DNA from: Amylostereum areolatum
Lineage: Eukaryota > Basidiomycota > Agaricomycetes > Russulales > Stereaceae
Reading direction: 5' to 3'
Assembly (NCBI GenBank): GCA_012932865.1
Contig: SAXG01000002.1
Location: 1,550,001-1,614,000 of the forward strand
DNA length: 64,000 nucleotides
The notes under the pieces were generated by a model. It saw nothing but the letters and a program-made list of their open reading frames with translations, was not told the origin of the DNA and searched no databases. The position numbers and the translations under genes were made by a program. This document shows positions 21,501 to 32,691 of this stretch, one piece after another (position 1 is the stretch's first letter; every line of letters begins with the position of its first letter).

Positions 21501-23532
21501 ATAAAAAGATTCGACTCAACGCGTTGGTCCAGCCCCATTTACCTCTACGTAGACGACCAAGAAAAGAAGAAATCAATAATCACCTTCGTCTCCGTCTTCT
21601 TCGTCATCGGCCACCTTCCTGCCCCCACCAATTTGAGTGACAGTGTACGACTGCATACTGCTCGAACTATCCTTGCGCGCCAGCACTGGCGGACTAGGAA
21701 CGGACAGCTGAGTTGGGCTGGCGATATCGATGCTTGCTTGGCGTTGGGGAACAACATTCAGGCTTTCTTTGCGAACAGGCATGGGGGGCCTCTCAGCTTC
21801 TACCTCCTCCTCGTGCTGCGGCGGGGCGAAAAAGGCGGAGTCCTTGCGTTCGGGGACGGAGGATGAATAGACCGAGCCCATGCTCTCCTTGCGCGAGGGG
21901 AAAGACGTAGAACCCACACTAGCCACACTTGACTTGCGCTGAGGTATAGTTGGCGATTCGATCTCCTCTGGCTCTGTGGAAGTCGCCTCGGGCGGCGGGG
22001 GAGCAGTGAACGGGTTGAAGCCACCCATCTTGGCCACACGCTCGGCGATGCGCTTGCGACGGGTCTCTTCATCCTCCTCCTCTTCCTGGATAACCGGAGC
22101 TGGTTCTTCTCGCTCGACAGCGGCCTCTTCCGGTTCGTCGATGTGCGTCGCAGGTTCTGGATCGGGAAGGCGCGTAACCGAAGGAACTGCAGATTCGATA
22201 ATGGGCTCGGCCGGCTTGATGTCAGGTGAGGTGACTGGAGACTCCGGACGGAGGTCGGACGACGAGGAAAGCGGGCGCTCTTTAATGGGCTCTGGAGCGT
22301 CCTCCTTGACCTCATCGGCGCTCTGGATGACCCCGCCGATCTCCTTCTCCGTATCGCCGGACATGGCACCTTCCTCCTTCGCAAGTTGAGCCTCAGACAC
22401 GCTGCTCTCGGTCGTATCAACAGGTTCGGGGCTCTTGTGGATAGCATCTTCAGAGAGCACGGGTTCTGGTGCAGGTGCAGGGGGCGTGGACACGGGCTCT
22501 TCAGAGGGGGGAGCGGGGGAGGGAGACTTGGTGGCTGTCTTGCGACGAGGAGGACCAGCGCGCTTGGGAGCGGCAGGGATAGGCATCGACGTTGGAGGGC
22601 TGCTACTGTTAGATGCAAGAGACAGATTGTCTAAGAGAATACGTTAGCGGCGGTCGTACATGGTTATGAACACAATCGTACCTGTCGAAGCGCCAGGATG
22701 AGGTTCGGATGATGATGAAGGTGTATCGTCCATCGACACTCGCACAGGCGGTACTGAAGCGACTGTCAGCATAACTGTACGGCACCCCAACACAAGCAAT
22801 CCGCTTACCCTCATCTACAGCCTTCTCCTCCGTCTTCTCCGCTGGCTTGGTATCGTCCATCGATGGCTTCTTGGGGGGTGGCACAGGCTTCTTCCCGAAC
22901 ACAGGCGGTCCCATCCCGACGCGGGCACCACCAAGCCTCGCCATCCTCGCCGCGATCGCCGCGCGTCGTTGTCGCTCCTCCTCCTCAGGATCAAGTTCGC
23001 CCGCCTCTCCCGCCTCTCCCTCAGGCGCGCTAGGAGGCTGCGCCTCTTCAGAGTCTGCCATCGCAGCCGGCTGCGAGGCGATCTCCTCGCCTGGCGTGTG
23101 CACGGGCGGGAGGAACGGCTTGGGAGGTGTCTCCTCACCGTCGTCGCCAATCGGGGGCGACATCTGCACCTGGGGCGGGGGCTTCCACTTGGGCTTCTCC
23201 GTCGGCGGACGAGGTTTATCGGCGGGCGGCGCGCCCCCGCCAAATGCCCCGAGGCCTTGCAGCGCCGCCATGCGCTCCTTGAGCGAGCCACCTTGCCCGA
23301 TGCTGCTCTTGGCATCGCTGGCGTTCATCCCCCCTTCGACGTTGCGCACCGGTGCAGAGGCAGAGGTGGGCGAGGGCGGATCGGCGGGCTTGGGCGTCCA
23401 TTTGGAGAGTCCGCCGGGTTTGGGACGCGGGGCGGGGGCGGGGGCGGCGTTTGCGGCTGGTTTCTGCTCGAAGGCGGCGATGCGGTCGCGCAGCGAGCCG
23501 GGTTTGGGCCTTGGAGGTGTTGAATCGGACAT
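18505..23532 (-). CDS. Bbc1/Aim3-like proline-rich cortical actin-patch protein, seven exons
   Basis: Predicted 1,534 residues. Exons, high to low: 23532-22809, 22753-22682, 22630-21584, 21435-20320, 20262-18695, 18637-18584, 18528-18505; all phases agree. The N-terminus is MSDSTPPRPKPGSLRDRIAAF, then GSLKERMAALQGLGAFGG. Four copies of a basic helix motif of the form RR..IA.(R/K)(M/L/V)A.(L/M)GG occur (RRAAIAARMARLGG, RRKRIAERVAKMGG, RRRTIAERMAKLGG, RRARIATKLAGMGG), each after an acidic stretch and inside long proline-rich, disordered sequence. The C-terminal 200 residues form a folded domain (YGYLVYAQTGASVHARADEI, VESVSYKLEDLKSGTIKVYR) as in Bbc1/Aim3. In yeast Bbc1 restrains Las17/myosin-driven actin assembly at endocytic patches. 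Yeast Bbc1 begins with an SH3 domain; none is visible here. Start at ATG 23530-23532. Confidence 0.82.
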
Positions 23533-24128
23533 GAGGGGGTGTGTGGGGGGTCGTTGAAGTGGTCGTTGCGAAGGAAAGTGAGCGGCGGACTGGAGGGCGA
23601 GGGTTGCGTCGAGATATCACTTGCGTCGTCGCTGCGGCGTGCTAGGGAGGTGCCTACTTTGGAAGGTCGTTCTCACGCTCTTCCGGTTCCCATCCTTTCC
23701 CCATCCTCTTCGTTTACGAGCCAAGTACGGGTACAGAGGGGTACAGGCGTAGATACATCCATCTAGTAATGGCCATGAACCCCGGTAGACACACTGACAC
23801 ATATGATCGTAGTCCATCCAAGCGCCAACAGGTTTCACGGACTCTCCAATTCCGCATCTGCACCACCGGAAATCTTGTGCATCCAGACAGGACCTATGAA
23901 GAACGGCGACATCAGCAATGAAGCAGACCTAAGCGGAAAGGGTACCCACCTGCTGGGTCGTGCTCGTGATGAAACACCGTGGTCCAAGCGCCTACGACGC
24001 CGAAAGGTGAGCGAACGCTGCCTACTTGCACGCCCTCGCAACTAGACCAAGTCAGCAACGAGAGGTCGTCCAGTAAACTGGTCATCCAACGCACTTCCAC
24101 ACTGGATCCCCGTCTTCGCCTGCCGTCT
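23533..24128. other. Intergenic: Bbc1-like promoter and 3' flank of next gene
   Basis: No coding signal retained. The short open frames here have no family resemblance. Confidence 0.4.
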
Positions 24129-25365
24129 TCAAATCCTAGCTCGCATCAGGTGTGCGGAAGCGTACAGGAAGAGGGCACGCACCCAGTGCCAGCGCACGTC
24201 GCGGTGCGGCGTCAGCTCCACCGTACCAACGATCGTGTAATCTGCGTGCTTGCCGCCAAAGTGTATTCTGGGATACTTCGGGTGTTTCGGGTCGTCCTCG
24301 ATGGACAGCACACGCAGCTCGAGGGGCATCGATCGGAACGCTTCGTCGAAGTCGGGATTCCCGAAAAAGGATGGGTCAAGCGGCGTTGAAGGCGCGCGCT
24401 GGAACATTGCTCGGTAAGGAGGAAAGATCGGTAGGGCCGATGAGCTCACTTTGTAGTTATTGTATCCTGAGGATCATCCGTCAGAGGTGTAAGAAAGAAA
24501 TTAGAGAGCACTCACTGAGCAGAACCCTGTGGTCGATAAAGCAGAACACCATCCGCCAATTTCCTGAAATTCCTGCCCAATCGTCGCCAAACGTCTCCAG
24601 AGGCCGCGGAATGACACTCTGGCAGTACGGCAAGCTCATGGGAAAGATAACATACTCGAACACGCCTGCCTCATCAACGTCCACTAGATGCATGCTCATA
24701 TCATGGTGCAGCGCCAGCACATGTTCCCAGTTCACACGCCAGTTGCCGTCGGGGATGTACGGACCAAACGCGTTGTCGTACCGATAATGGCTCAAGTCGT
24801 ACACATATCCGAGCGTCTTGACCTTGCGTGCGGGGCGGGCGTCGAGCGGCGTCAAGCCGAAGCATGTGTGCAGGTGGGCGCGCAGTTGGGCTTCCTCCGC
24901 CGAGAGTTGCCACAGGGTGTGGTCGAGGAGGTCGCCCCCACGCAACGTGGCGGCGACCCAGATAAGGTTGAGCGACACGTCGTCGCTGAGGACGGAGGGC
25001 ATCGGCGGGGTGAAGGTGGCCATGTCGAGGAACGTCTGCAACACAGTTTCGCGCTCGTGCGGCTTGCAGAGGGTCGGACAAGCGGCGATCGTGCGCGCGC
25101 GCATGATGCGTTGCAGGGAGGTCTTCCAATCGATCGATTCTGGCTCGACGGGTTCGAGAAGGGGAGATATGCATTTGCGCGGGTCGTCGAAGGGTTGGAG
25201 AAGGTAGAGCGAGCGCCAGAGGTGGGTACCGGGGGAGTGGTAGACAATCAAGTCGTATGCCCTGCAAGTTTGAGCAAACTGGGAGACGTCGAGGGGGTCG
25301 AGTTCGAGTAGGATATGCTCGATGAGTTCTGTTGGGAGAGAGTGAATGGGCGTTTCTCCTGGCAT
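24129..25365 (-). CDS. F-box protein, two exons
   Basis: 389 residues. Exons 25365-24516 and 24448-24129 with a 67-nt intron (gtgagt...tacaaag) that joins DHRVLL to MSSSALPIFPPYRA in phase. The N-terminus is MPGETPIHSLPTELIEHILL followed by ELDPLDVSQFAQTCRAYDLIVYHSP, an F-box. The rest (WKTSLQRIMRARTI, ATLRGGDLLDHTLWQLSAEE, ELRVLSIEDDPKHPKYPRIH) belongs to a fungal F-box class without LRRs. The ATG at 25363-25365 is chosen over an in-frame upstream ATG (25461) because the F-box normally lies at the very N-terminus here and the extension has no domain-like character. Confidence 0.8.
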
Positions 25366-25956
25366 CGTTACTGTCTCTGAGATTCCTGCAAGTAACTTTG
25401 GTTGGATCAAGATAAGTAAGCCAGGCGATTGATGGTGCACACTAACAAGTTGACGAATCACCTAGAATGAGTTCAGGCTGAGTTTGCAGCGTTTATGTTC
25501 TCGCCCGACCTTGTGAAGATGATATGATCCAAGGGGCCTGGTATCTTTGAGGACGATGGAGAGGAGTGGAAGAGTCGACGAAGTGGGCGGAGGTTAGGCT
25601 TACTCACAAGTTACTTGTCAAGCTGAGTCAGCCACCGGCTCACCGCAGCCTCCGTCGGTCAGCCCTCTGAGATCTGAACAACGAAGACACGATAGTCGCG
25701 TCAACCCACCCTCAGGTATGTAGGACCCGGTGGGCGGTAGAAGTAGATGTCTTCAATGAGGCAAGCGAGGAAATCCCCAAGAGGGGGTGACGCGGTGCGA
25801 GCACGTGCTGGGAATCTCATAACATCCAAGTCAGACTGTTTGTTCTCAACTTCCTTCTCTCTCGTAACTCGTTCACCTCAGTGTACTGTGTATCGTGTAA
25901 CTCCAGCGATCTCCAGCGCAAAGCTTCCGGTTAGCTCTCGAGGTTCATCTATTGCT
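25366..25956. other. Intergenic
   Basis: Promoter side of the F-box gene. Nothing else supported. Confidence 0.35.
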
Positions 25957-26669
25957 ATGAGAATGCATATTGACATGAGCATGAGGCTCTTACTTACCGC
26001 AGGACTGGCAGGGATAAGACGTCCGATTCGCTCAACGTGTGTCGTAGACCGTTTGTTATCCATGGACGCGGACGTGCTAGGTATTTCTTCTCGTACACAA
26101 AGGTGACGATAGATAACGCGCTCTCCGGAAGCTCAATAGCGTGAAGCATTGTCTTCTCTCGTTTACCAGTCGGTCCAGGGGCTGCGAACCATATCTATAC
26201 ACCAGGAGATGTGCCGATTAACTCTTCAAAAGTGAAACTTCTACCCGATGATGGATCACACCTTCAGACCGGTGCACGGTATGTTCATACAGCTGCAGGC
26301 CTGCCAGGCAGTATTGAAATCGCTCGTAACGCATTTAGATTCCTGGACCCGACGACATATAGGTCCACACGCATACTGAGCTGCCTATCCCCAACCCCGA
26401 GTCGTCTGTCTCGACGGCAGCACATGCTCTGCTAGCTCGAGAAGTCTTTCAATGAGGCGGTCTCCCCCGGGGGCCAATGTGTTCTGGCGAACGTAAAACC
26501 ACCCGCACCAGGGCCCAGTTTCGTCACAGCCGGTGAGGGGATCGAAGGGTGGTCCGTCTTCTGGTCTGATATTTCAGGCCTGCTAGTATTTTTTATCTCT
26601 TTGTTTACGCTCACGATGCAAGGCTCAGGTCATTATGCCGGATATCCGAGGGAAGTACCAGCTTGCTAA
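25957..26669 (+). CDS. Possible multi-exon gene, unresolved
   Basis: Three stretches read like coding exons. 25957-26080 encodes MRMHIDMSMRLLLTAGLAG onward; 26170-26278 (joined in phase by a gtattt..accag intron) encodes VGPGAANHIYTPGDVPINSS and PDDGSHLQTGAR; 26436-26669 encodes FNEAVSPGGQCVLANVKPPA, a tryptophan-containing segment and a hydrophobic GLLVFFISLFTLTMQ, ending at TAA. I could not find a middle exon that links the second and third stretches in phase, so the gene may have another exon, a frameshift, or be wrong. The opposite strand is also open in parts. Confidence 0.3.
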
Positions 26670-26825
26670 AATAAATGCGAGCCTCACGGACACATGTCCA
26701 TACATTCCCACCCTCTCCTTTTGACTTCCAGGAGCGCTGAACATTCCAGAGACCACAGCTAATAAAAGTAGCAGGGTACCCAATACCAACCCAACACCCT
26801 TGACCCACATCGTCGAAAGCGCCAT
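26625..26825 (-). CDS. Possible small single-pass membrane protein
   Basis: Open frame with MALSTMWVKGVGLVLGTLLL continuing into LLAVVSGMFSAPGSQK, a clear hydrophobic helix. Length about 66 residues from this ATG; the open frame continues upstream to 27029. It competes with the plus-strand candidate ending at 26669. No family recognised. Confidence 0.25.
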   Translation of the reverse strand: MALSTMWVKGVGLVLGTLLLLLAVVSGMFSAPGSQKERVGMYGHVSVRLAFILASWYFPRISGIMT

Positions 26826-27784
26826 AATTATCCTCCGATCATGCATATTTTCCACTGTCCGGTTCGTAGGCTCCAAATTACCGTGAGCGGATGTGCCAAT
26901 GGAAATGGGCATAGATGAGCCGCAGAAACCCCAATCACGATCGTGTCCATGATCTCGGTTCGATCGCAAGCTGCAGAAGAGGGATCGGAAAGATGTCATC
27001 GTGCTGTTTGTGAGTCGATAGCGACACATCGCGGGTGCAGATAGATTTTATTTCGACCAGCTTGGGGAGTAGCAGAGAATTTCAGTAGAGTAGTCACCCT
27101 GGCAATCGGAATGGCAGCAACAGTTGACTTGGAGGCGCGAGAGGTCTCCCATCACGTGAGGTCGACGTGTGCGAAGCAGAGGCGGGTTTACTTGAAGCCC
27201 TTGCGAAAGTCCCTGCAAGCCCTGGGAGGAGAGATATCAGAACGTCGAACTCACGTCTTTCCTCGCGATCATATCCCGTTTGCAAATCGTCCGTCGACGA
27301 TCGAGAACAAATCGCCACTGCGGGCTCACCGACATAGATCGGGCCCCTCCTTTCCTTCTCTCCGCCGACAACTTTGACCGTCGCGTTCCGTTTATGGTCA
27401 TGTCTCAGATACCCGCCCTTGTTTGACCCCCGCTCTTTTACTTATACCCTCTCCTTTGCTTTTCTGTCTCGGTCTCTTCCCAGCACCAACCTGCACCAAC
27501 CTGCACAACACGTCCGTCGCTGTCTCCCCGTCCCCTTTCTCACTCACCAGCGCCGACTTCACGGTGTACGTGCGCTCACATCTAGTGCAGCTTTCTCTGA
27601 CGGCGCCCCATCTTCTACTTCCTCAAGAGCCGTATCAACGTCGCACGATTCCGGTGCGCATCTGGTTGGCGTCTGTGTAGCCTTCTCCCGTTGACATAGC
27701 GCCCTAGGTCGCCCTCGGTGTTAGGTGTATCCCACCACCTCCTTTGACTCCAGCAAGAGCAGCCCTTTCCTTTCAACACCCGCA
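26826..27784. other. Intergenic, upstream of plus-strand F-box gene
   Basis: Pyrimidine-rich on the plus strand from about 27350 to 27740 (long CT-rich runs), as is usual for fungal 5' regions near transcription starts. No gene retained. Confidence 0.4.
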
Positions 27785-30155
27785 ATGGCTGCCATCTATC
27801 GTGCGTAACGTCTTTGTTTTCCTCTTCTTTCAAACTCACGGGCGGTGGCTTTCTGTAGACGAAAAGACACGCTTGCTGTGCATGATTAATGGCACCCGCA
27901 CCCTCCTCGACGATTCCCCCCACCCCCCAAAGAAACACGCTCCCGAATCCGTCAAAACCGACGTGATCACCCTACCCTCCCTGCGCTCCCCTATCGCCCA
28001 GCACCGCGTCCCCTTCGAGATTCTTATCACTATATTCGCCGACCTTCTCCCGGCCCCATACCACCACGATCCCTCTCGCCAGCGCAGCAAGTCCCCTGAT
28101 TGGCTTGTTGTCACCCACGTATGTCGCTATTGGCGCGCCGTGGCGTACGGCTGGACGAGTTTTTGGGCCTACCTACCGTTGGAGAGCCCGGGATGGACGA
28201 GGACGGCTTTGGACGCGTCCAGAACAGCACCGGTCTACATCGACGCCGGGCTGAACACATACGGCTCCGTCGTGCATCCGCATGCCCTCGAAATTGCGCT
28301 CTCGGGTCTCAGGCGCGCCCGACAAGTCACCGTGGCGTCCAAAGACGCCGTAGGCATCATGCGAACCTTCGAGGGGCTCAGAGCCAGCGAAGCGCCTTTG
28401 CTCGAGAAGTTGGAGCTCATCTGGACCGGCCACGACCTCGAGCCGCATCGGAGGATGCCAAAAGACGTCTTCCGAGGGAAAGTCCCCCCGAACCTCCGTG
28501 TGCTCAACCTGGTCAACATCGTCGTCGAGCCTCTTTCTCCCGTTTTCAGCGCCTCCCTCACCCACCTCGAGATCGTGCTGCTTACCCCCTTATGGCACAA
28601 CCTCTCCCAGGTGTTCGACACCCTCGCGACTCTTCCTAACCTCCAACACCTCGCTCTCAATCGCGGTGCCGTCCTACCCGTGTGGTTCACTGGGCCCGAT
28701 CCGCTCACGACGGACAACATGCGAAAAATACCCCTCCCGGCGCTCAAGCTTCTTCGTCTCAACGGCGACTCCTGCGTCGTCCTGCGCATCCTCCAATGCA
28801 TCCAAGCGCCCCACTGCGAAACCAGCTGTATCGTCTTCGCCGCGGAAAGAGAGTTCGCAGGGGAGGGCTTTGAGCACCCTTCCCGCTGGCAAGAACTCCC
28901 CACCATCGTCTCCGCCGTGTCATCCCTATACCTCCCCAAACCCAACCTCCCCTGTACTACCCTCAACAGACTCGTTTTAACCACGGGCATGGACACCCTC
29001 TTCCATACCGTGTCGGAGATGACCGAGTTCCTCCGCCACTTCCCTAACCTCGAAACGCTCATCCTCCGATTCTCCCCTTGGAGCGCCCTCCCTACACATC
29101 CCTATGAAGATGTCGCCCCGGTGTACATGCCGCGCATCGCCCGCTTGCACCTCTGGGGCCGCTATCTCCACGTCGTCGCCACCGCCTCCGAGTACATATC
29201 CATCCCGCCCACCGCTGAGCGCCTCGTGACCATCGACGGCGGGCCTCCGCCCGAGCTCCCGCCCGTGGCCATCATCTCAACCTTCAAATCCGTCTTCCAG
29301 CCCCGCACGGACCCCGCCGCGCCTTCCAACGCATCCTACACCCGCCTTCAAGTCCACGAGCTGCCCGACCCCTACTTCTTCGGCGCATACATCGTCGCTT
29401 CGCACCCCACGCCCGTTGGACCCGGCGAGAAGCCCCTCCCGGCGCGGATGGAGCTCAACGTCCCGCTCTTCGCCATGGGCATGCTCGAACCTGTGATCCC
29501 GCGCCCGGAGATCGTGCATTCGCTCGCGGCGCTCCTTCCCTGGCTCGTGCGCGTGTTCCCGCTCACGCGCTGCACCAGCCTCGAGGTCTCCCACCTCCTG
29601 TTCGAAGACGACGCACTGTGGGCAAGGGCGTTCGGCCACCTGCTCGCCGTCGAAGAGCTCCGCGTCAGGCCTGGCGTGCTCATGGCCGGTGCAGCGGCGC
29701 GCGCGCTGTCCCGGGCGCACACGCGCTCGCGCTCGCCGCCGTCGTCCCCGAGCTTGAGGCGAAGCCCCGACGTCATTTCGCCCCCAACGCCGATCTTCCC
29801 CGCCCTGCGTGCGCTCTGCGTGGACGCCGTCGACTTTTCCTCACCCGCTTGGTCGACGAAGGCCTTCGGGCTGGAGAGCGAGGGCGGGAGGCGGGGGTTC
29901 ACGCTCAGCATCGTGCGCTCGTGCGTGCCGCAGGCTGTGCTGGGTGCGCTGAAGAGGGGATTGGGGGCGGAGAACGTGCGGTGGGATGGTGTGGACGACG
30001 CCGGGGCGAAGAGGGTGTACAGGTCGTGGAGGCGCGCGCCGCAGATGCCGCAGGTGGTGCAGGTGCAGCCGCTCATGGTGCAGGAGCTGCCGTCGATGCA
30101 TGGGGGCCCGCAGACGGGGCCCGTGATCTCGAGTTGGACGCCGCCGTCGTCGTGA
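27785..30155 (+). CDS. Large F-box protein, two exons
   Basis: 770 residues. Exon 1 is only 27785-27800 (MAAIY plus one base); intron 27801-27858 (gtgcgt...ctgtag); exon 2 27859-30155. The uninterrupted frame would have to start at TTG 27744, so the spliced ATG model is preferred; the reading is MAAIYHEKTRLLCMINGTRT. The F-box is IAQHRVPFEILITIFADLLP (about residues 55-75) with the following VVTHVCRYWRAVAYGWTSFW. LRR-like strands follow (NLRVLNLVNIVVEPLSPVFS, SLTHLEIVLLTPLWHNLSQV). The C-terminus is GC-rich, with strong C/G third positions. SCF substrate adaptor by family; target unknown. Confidence 0.8.
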
Positions 30156-30857
30156 GCGAGGTGGGGCTGGAATATATCTTGGATATATAAACATTGGATC
30201 TGTTGAGTGCTTTATCTAGTCCTTTTGCTGTCGGACGCTACCATGTTGTTTCGTATCTTCTCCCCCTCCTCAGTCGCTCGGTTTCCTTCTTGGAGCTTTC
30301 TTCGGGATGTGTATATTATGGTGTACTTATCTTGGACGGATCGCGACGCTGTTTTGCTGCTTGTATCACGCATGGGTCGCATTTTCTCTCGACGTTTAAT
30401 GTTTTGAAATCTTTCTCCTGACGGTTGAGGTTCGAGTTCGAGAGATCGCAAGACGGTGTGCTAGTGCTCCGGATCCGACGTTCAACGTTCAGCTCAACCG
30501 TGGTGACTGGCCCGATGACATCCCGTCGTGTCATCCTAGATGTCACGCTCAACTAGTAACCGCACCCGTGAGACGTATATGCGTGTGAGTGGCCCATCAT
30601 TCTCAACATTGTTGTCGGCGATCCTAATAATACCAAAGCCTCAAATTCATGTCGATATCTGCCAGTGGATAGTGGAATCCCTATAACCTAAAGTAGTCGA
30701 GCTTGAGCTTGCCGTCGTCGTCGGTGTATGTAATTGTATCAGTGAGTAGTGTGCTGGTTTGTTCTCGGCCCCTTATGGGAAAAGTCACGACAAACTTACC
30801 ATAGGAGATTCGGGCTGGATGAATAGTAACGGACACAATTCAGTAAGTCGCGCTTTC
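30156..30857. other. Intergenic between convergent F-box genes
   Basis: 3' regions of the genes on either side. No gene seen. Confidence 0.4.
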
Positions 30858-32691
30858 TCAATAGTCAAGGATTTCTCTCCCATGTCCTACGTTTGTGGGA
30901 AAGTGACAATCGCTTCGGCGTGCTGCATCGCTATAAGGCACGGAAATTTCAGCAATACACCCGAAAGTACAAGAGTAATGTACCGACCGTATCCTATTTT
31001 CTTCGGAAGCGCTCACAGTACCGTCTTCCGCGTGTTTCACTCGCCAAACCACCCATTCATTCTCCCCATACGCTCTAAGGATGAAAGCTACCTCCACGAG
31101 ACCTGGTCCAATGATTTCCGCACAGCGTTCTGCCCGGAACATCATGTCATCTTCTACGGCATCTGTTAGAAAGAATGGGAGACGATCGTAAGGATGGAGT
31201 TGATGAGTTGGGAGGTCGAGGTTTAGCCGAAGACTGGATATGTTGTCCAACGCGGCAAGCATCTCCGCAATGTGATCCTGTGATACAAAACATTAACGCG
31301 GCGAATCGTGTATACATCGGATGTCGGATGTGCACGTACCATAGGAACGTTCTCGTCGGTATACTCACGATATCGATGCAGCTCAATGGTCGTGAGCAGC
31401 GGGAATGACGTCACTATGTGGCCAAACAAAGCGTCTTCCGCGCTGTCTGCGCGATATACCACCTCAAGGCTGACAAGTTGAGGGCAATGGCAACGTCGAA
31501 GAATTGCCAGGCATTCTGACGCTGCCAATATCGGCATGGCAAGGCCAAGTTCCCCAGGACTATCTTCATCGTCGGGGTCCTGGAGGAAATAATATCGAGG
31601 CCAGTCGCGGAGGGATAGGTGGCGAAGCTTGACAGGGAGAAGGTCAAATATTCCGTCGACTGGACTGGGAAACGCGATGGTGAATCGCTTTAGGCAGCTT
31701 AAGGCCATACTTGTAGTACTAGATTGCCTTACCAGGATGGGCTTCTTCGCGTCCACCGTCCTGGCTAATTTCAAGCCAAGTACTTGAAGATTTGGCAAGT
31801 TTGAGATAAGCGACCGGATGGCACGGAGGTCGCCTTTGTCCAGATACATCCCGTCCAAGCACAACTCGCGGAGGCGCGGCCAATGGACAGACGACATCCA
31901 TGAAAATAAGCCATGATGAGAGCTTATTTCTAGAGACCGGAGCGATTCCCGCATGGGCTCCAGGAGCTCACGCAGCCCCTGCGACGGAATAGAGAGGTGA
32001 TGACCCCGTGCACGGCGATCCCTGTCGTGGATAGCATATAGGAACAATTGCCAGTGATTGATGGAATAGACGAATCGGGACAAAAAAGCCAATGCCGGTT
32101 TCGAGGTCACGACGCGGGGTATGTCCAGGTGCGTGAGTTGTGTTTCCGTTATCTCCAAGGAGTGCAAGGAAGGAGTGTCCTCACAACAGGCAAGATACTG
32201 CATAGGTATGCCTCTTCGAACATCTTGGACGCGGACGGTGTGGACAGAGGGGAGGTCGGGTATAGTTCTGAAGAAGCTGTCGATCATCTCCATGTCTCTG
32301 GCGTCGTGGTAAGAGAAAATCCTATTGGGCCCAACCAAACATTGAAACCACAAGGAAGAGGTTGACATACGATAGTCACGCACCGTATAAGCGGAAACAG
32401 ATAAGTTGGTGGAGGGCATGGCCGATTGCAGTAGGAACCAATGACAGAGTAGTGGCGGAACATGATGGGCATGCAGATGCCACGAAATTGGCGAGAAGTT
32501 GAGGAGAAGCATATAAGAGAGGCGGGATCGAGAAACTCTGCTATCAAGTAGAGTGCACCTTCGTGAAGGATTGTAATGTTTCTGCAGACCAAAGTGAATC
32601 ATCAGTCTGTAGTCAAAAAAGAAACGTACATCAGCCGTTTATTGAATCCAAGCCCCCTCTGTATTTTCTTGACGAGCGCCTTCATTCTCAT
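30858..32691 (-). CDS. F-box protein, paralog C, four exons
   Basis: 553 residues. Exons 32691-32630, 32581-32384, 32321-31340, 31277-30858; all phases agree. N-terminus MRMKALVKKIQRGLGFNKRL; the F-box-like segment INITILHEGALYLIAEFLDP and ASLICFSSTSRQFRGICMPI spans the first intron. The LRR-like body has SLRSLEISSHHGLFSWMSSV and LRELCLDGMYLDKGDLRAIR. Gene structure is conserved with paralog D at 41843-43607: the second exon is 198 nt in both and the intron positions match. This copy keeps its frame. The C-terminal extension beyond ..RIRSVHY is not present in paralog D, so the true stop may differ. Confidence 0.78.

Noticed and set aside
20279..23532. Bbc1-like region as four separate proline-rich genes
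   Set aside because: Introns at 22754-22808, 22631-22681, 21436-21583 and 20263-20319 connect them in phase into one protein with shared repeat motifs.
27744..27858. N-terminal extension MTPARAALSFQHPQW of the large F-box protein
   Set aside because: It starts at TTG; a 58-nt canonical intron from an ATG at 27785 explains the same downstream frame.
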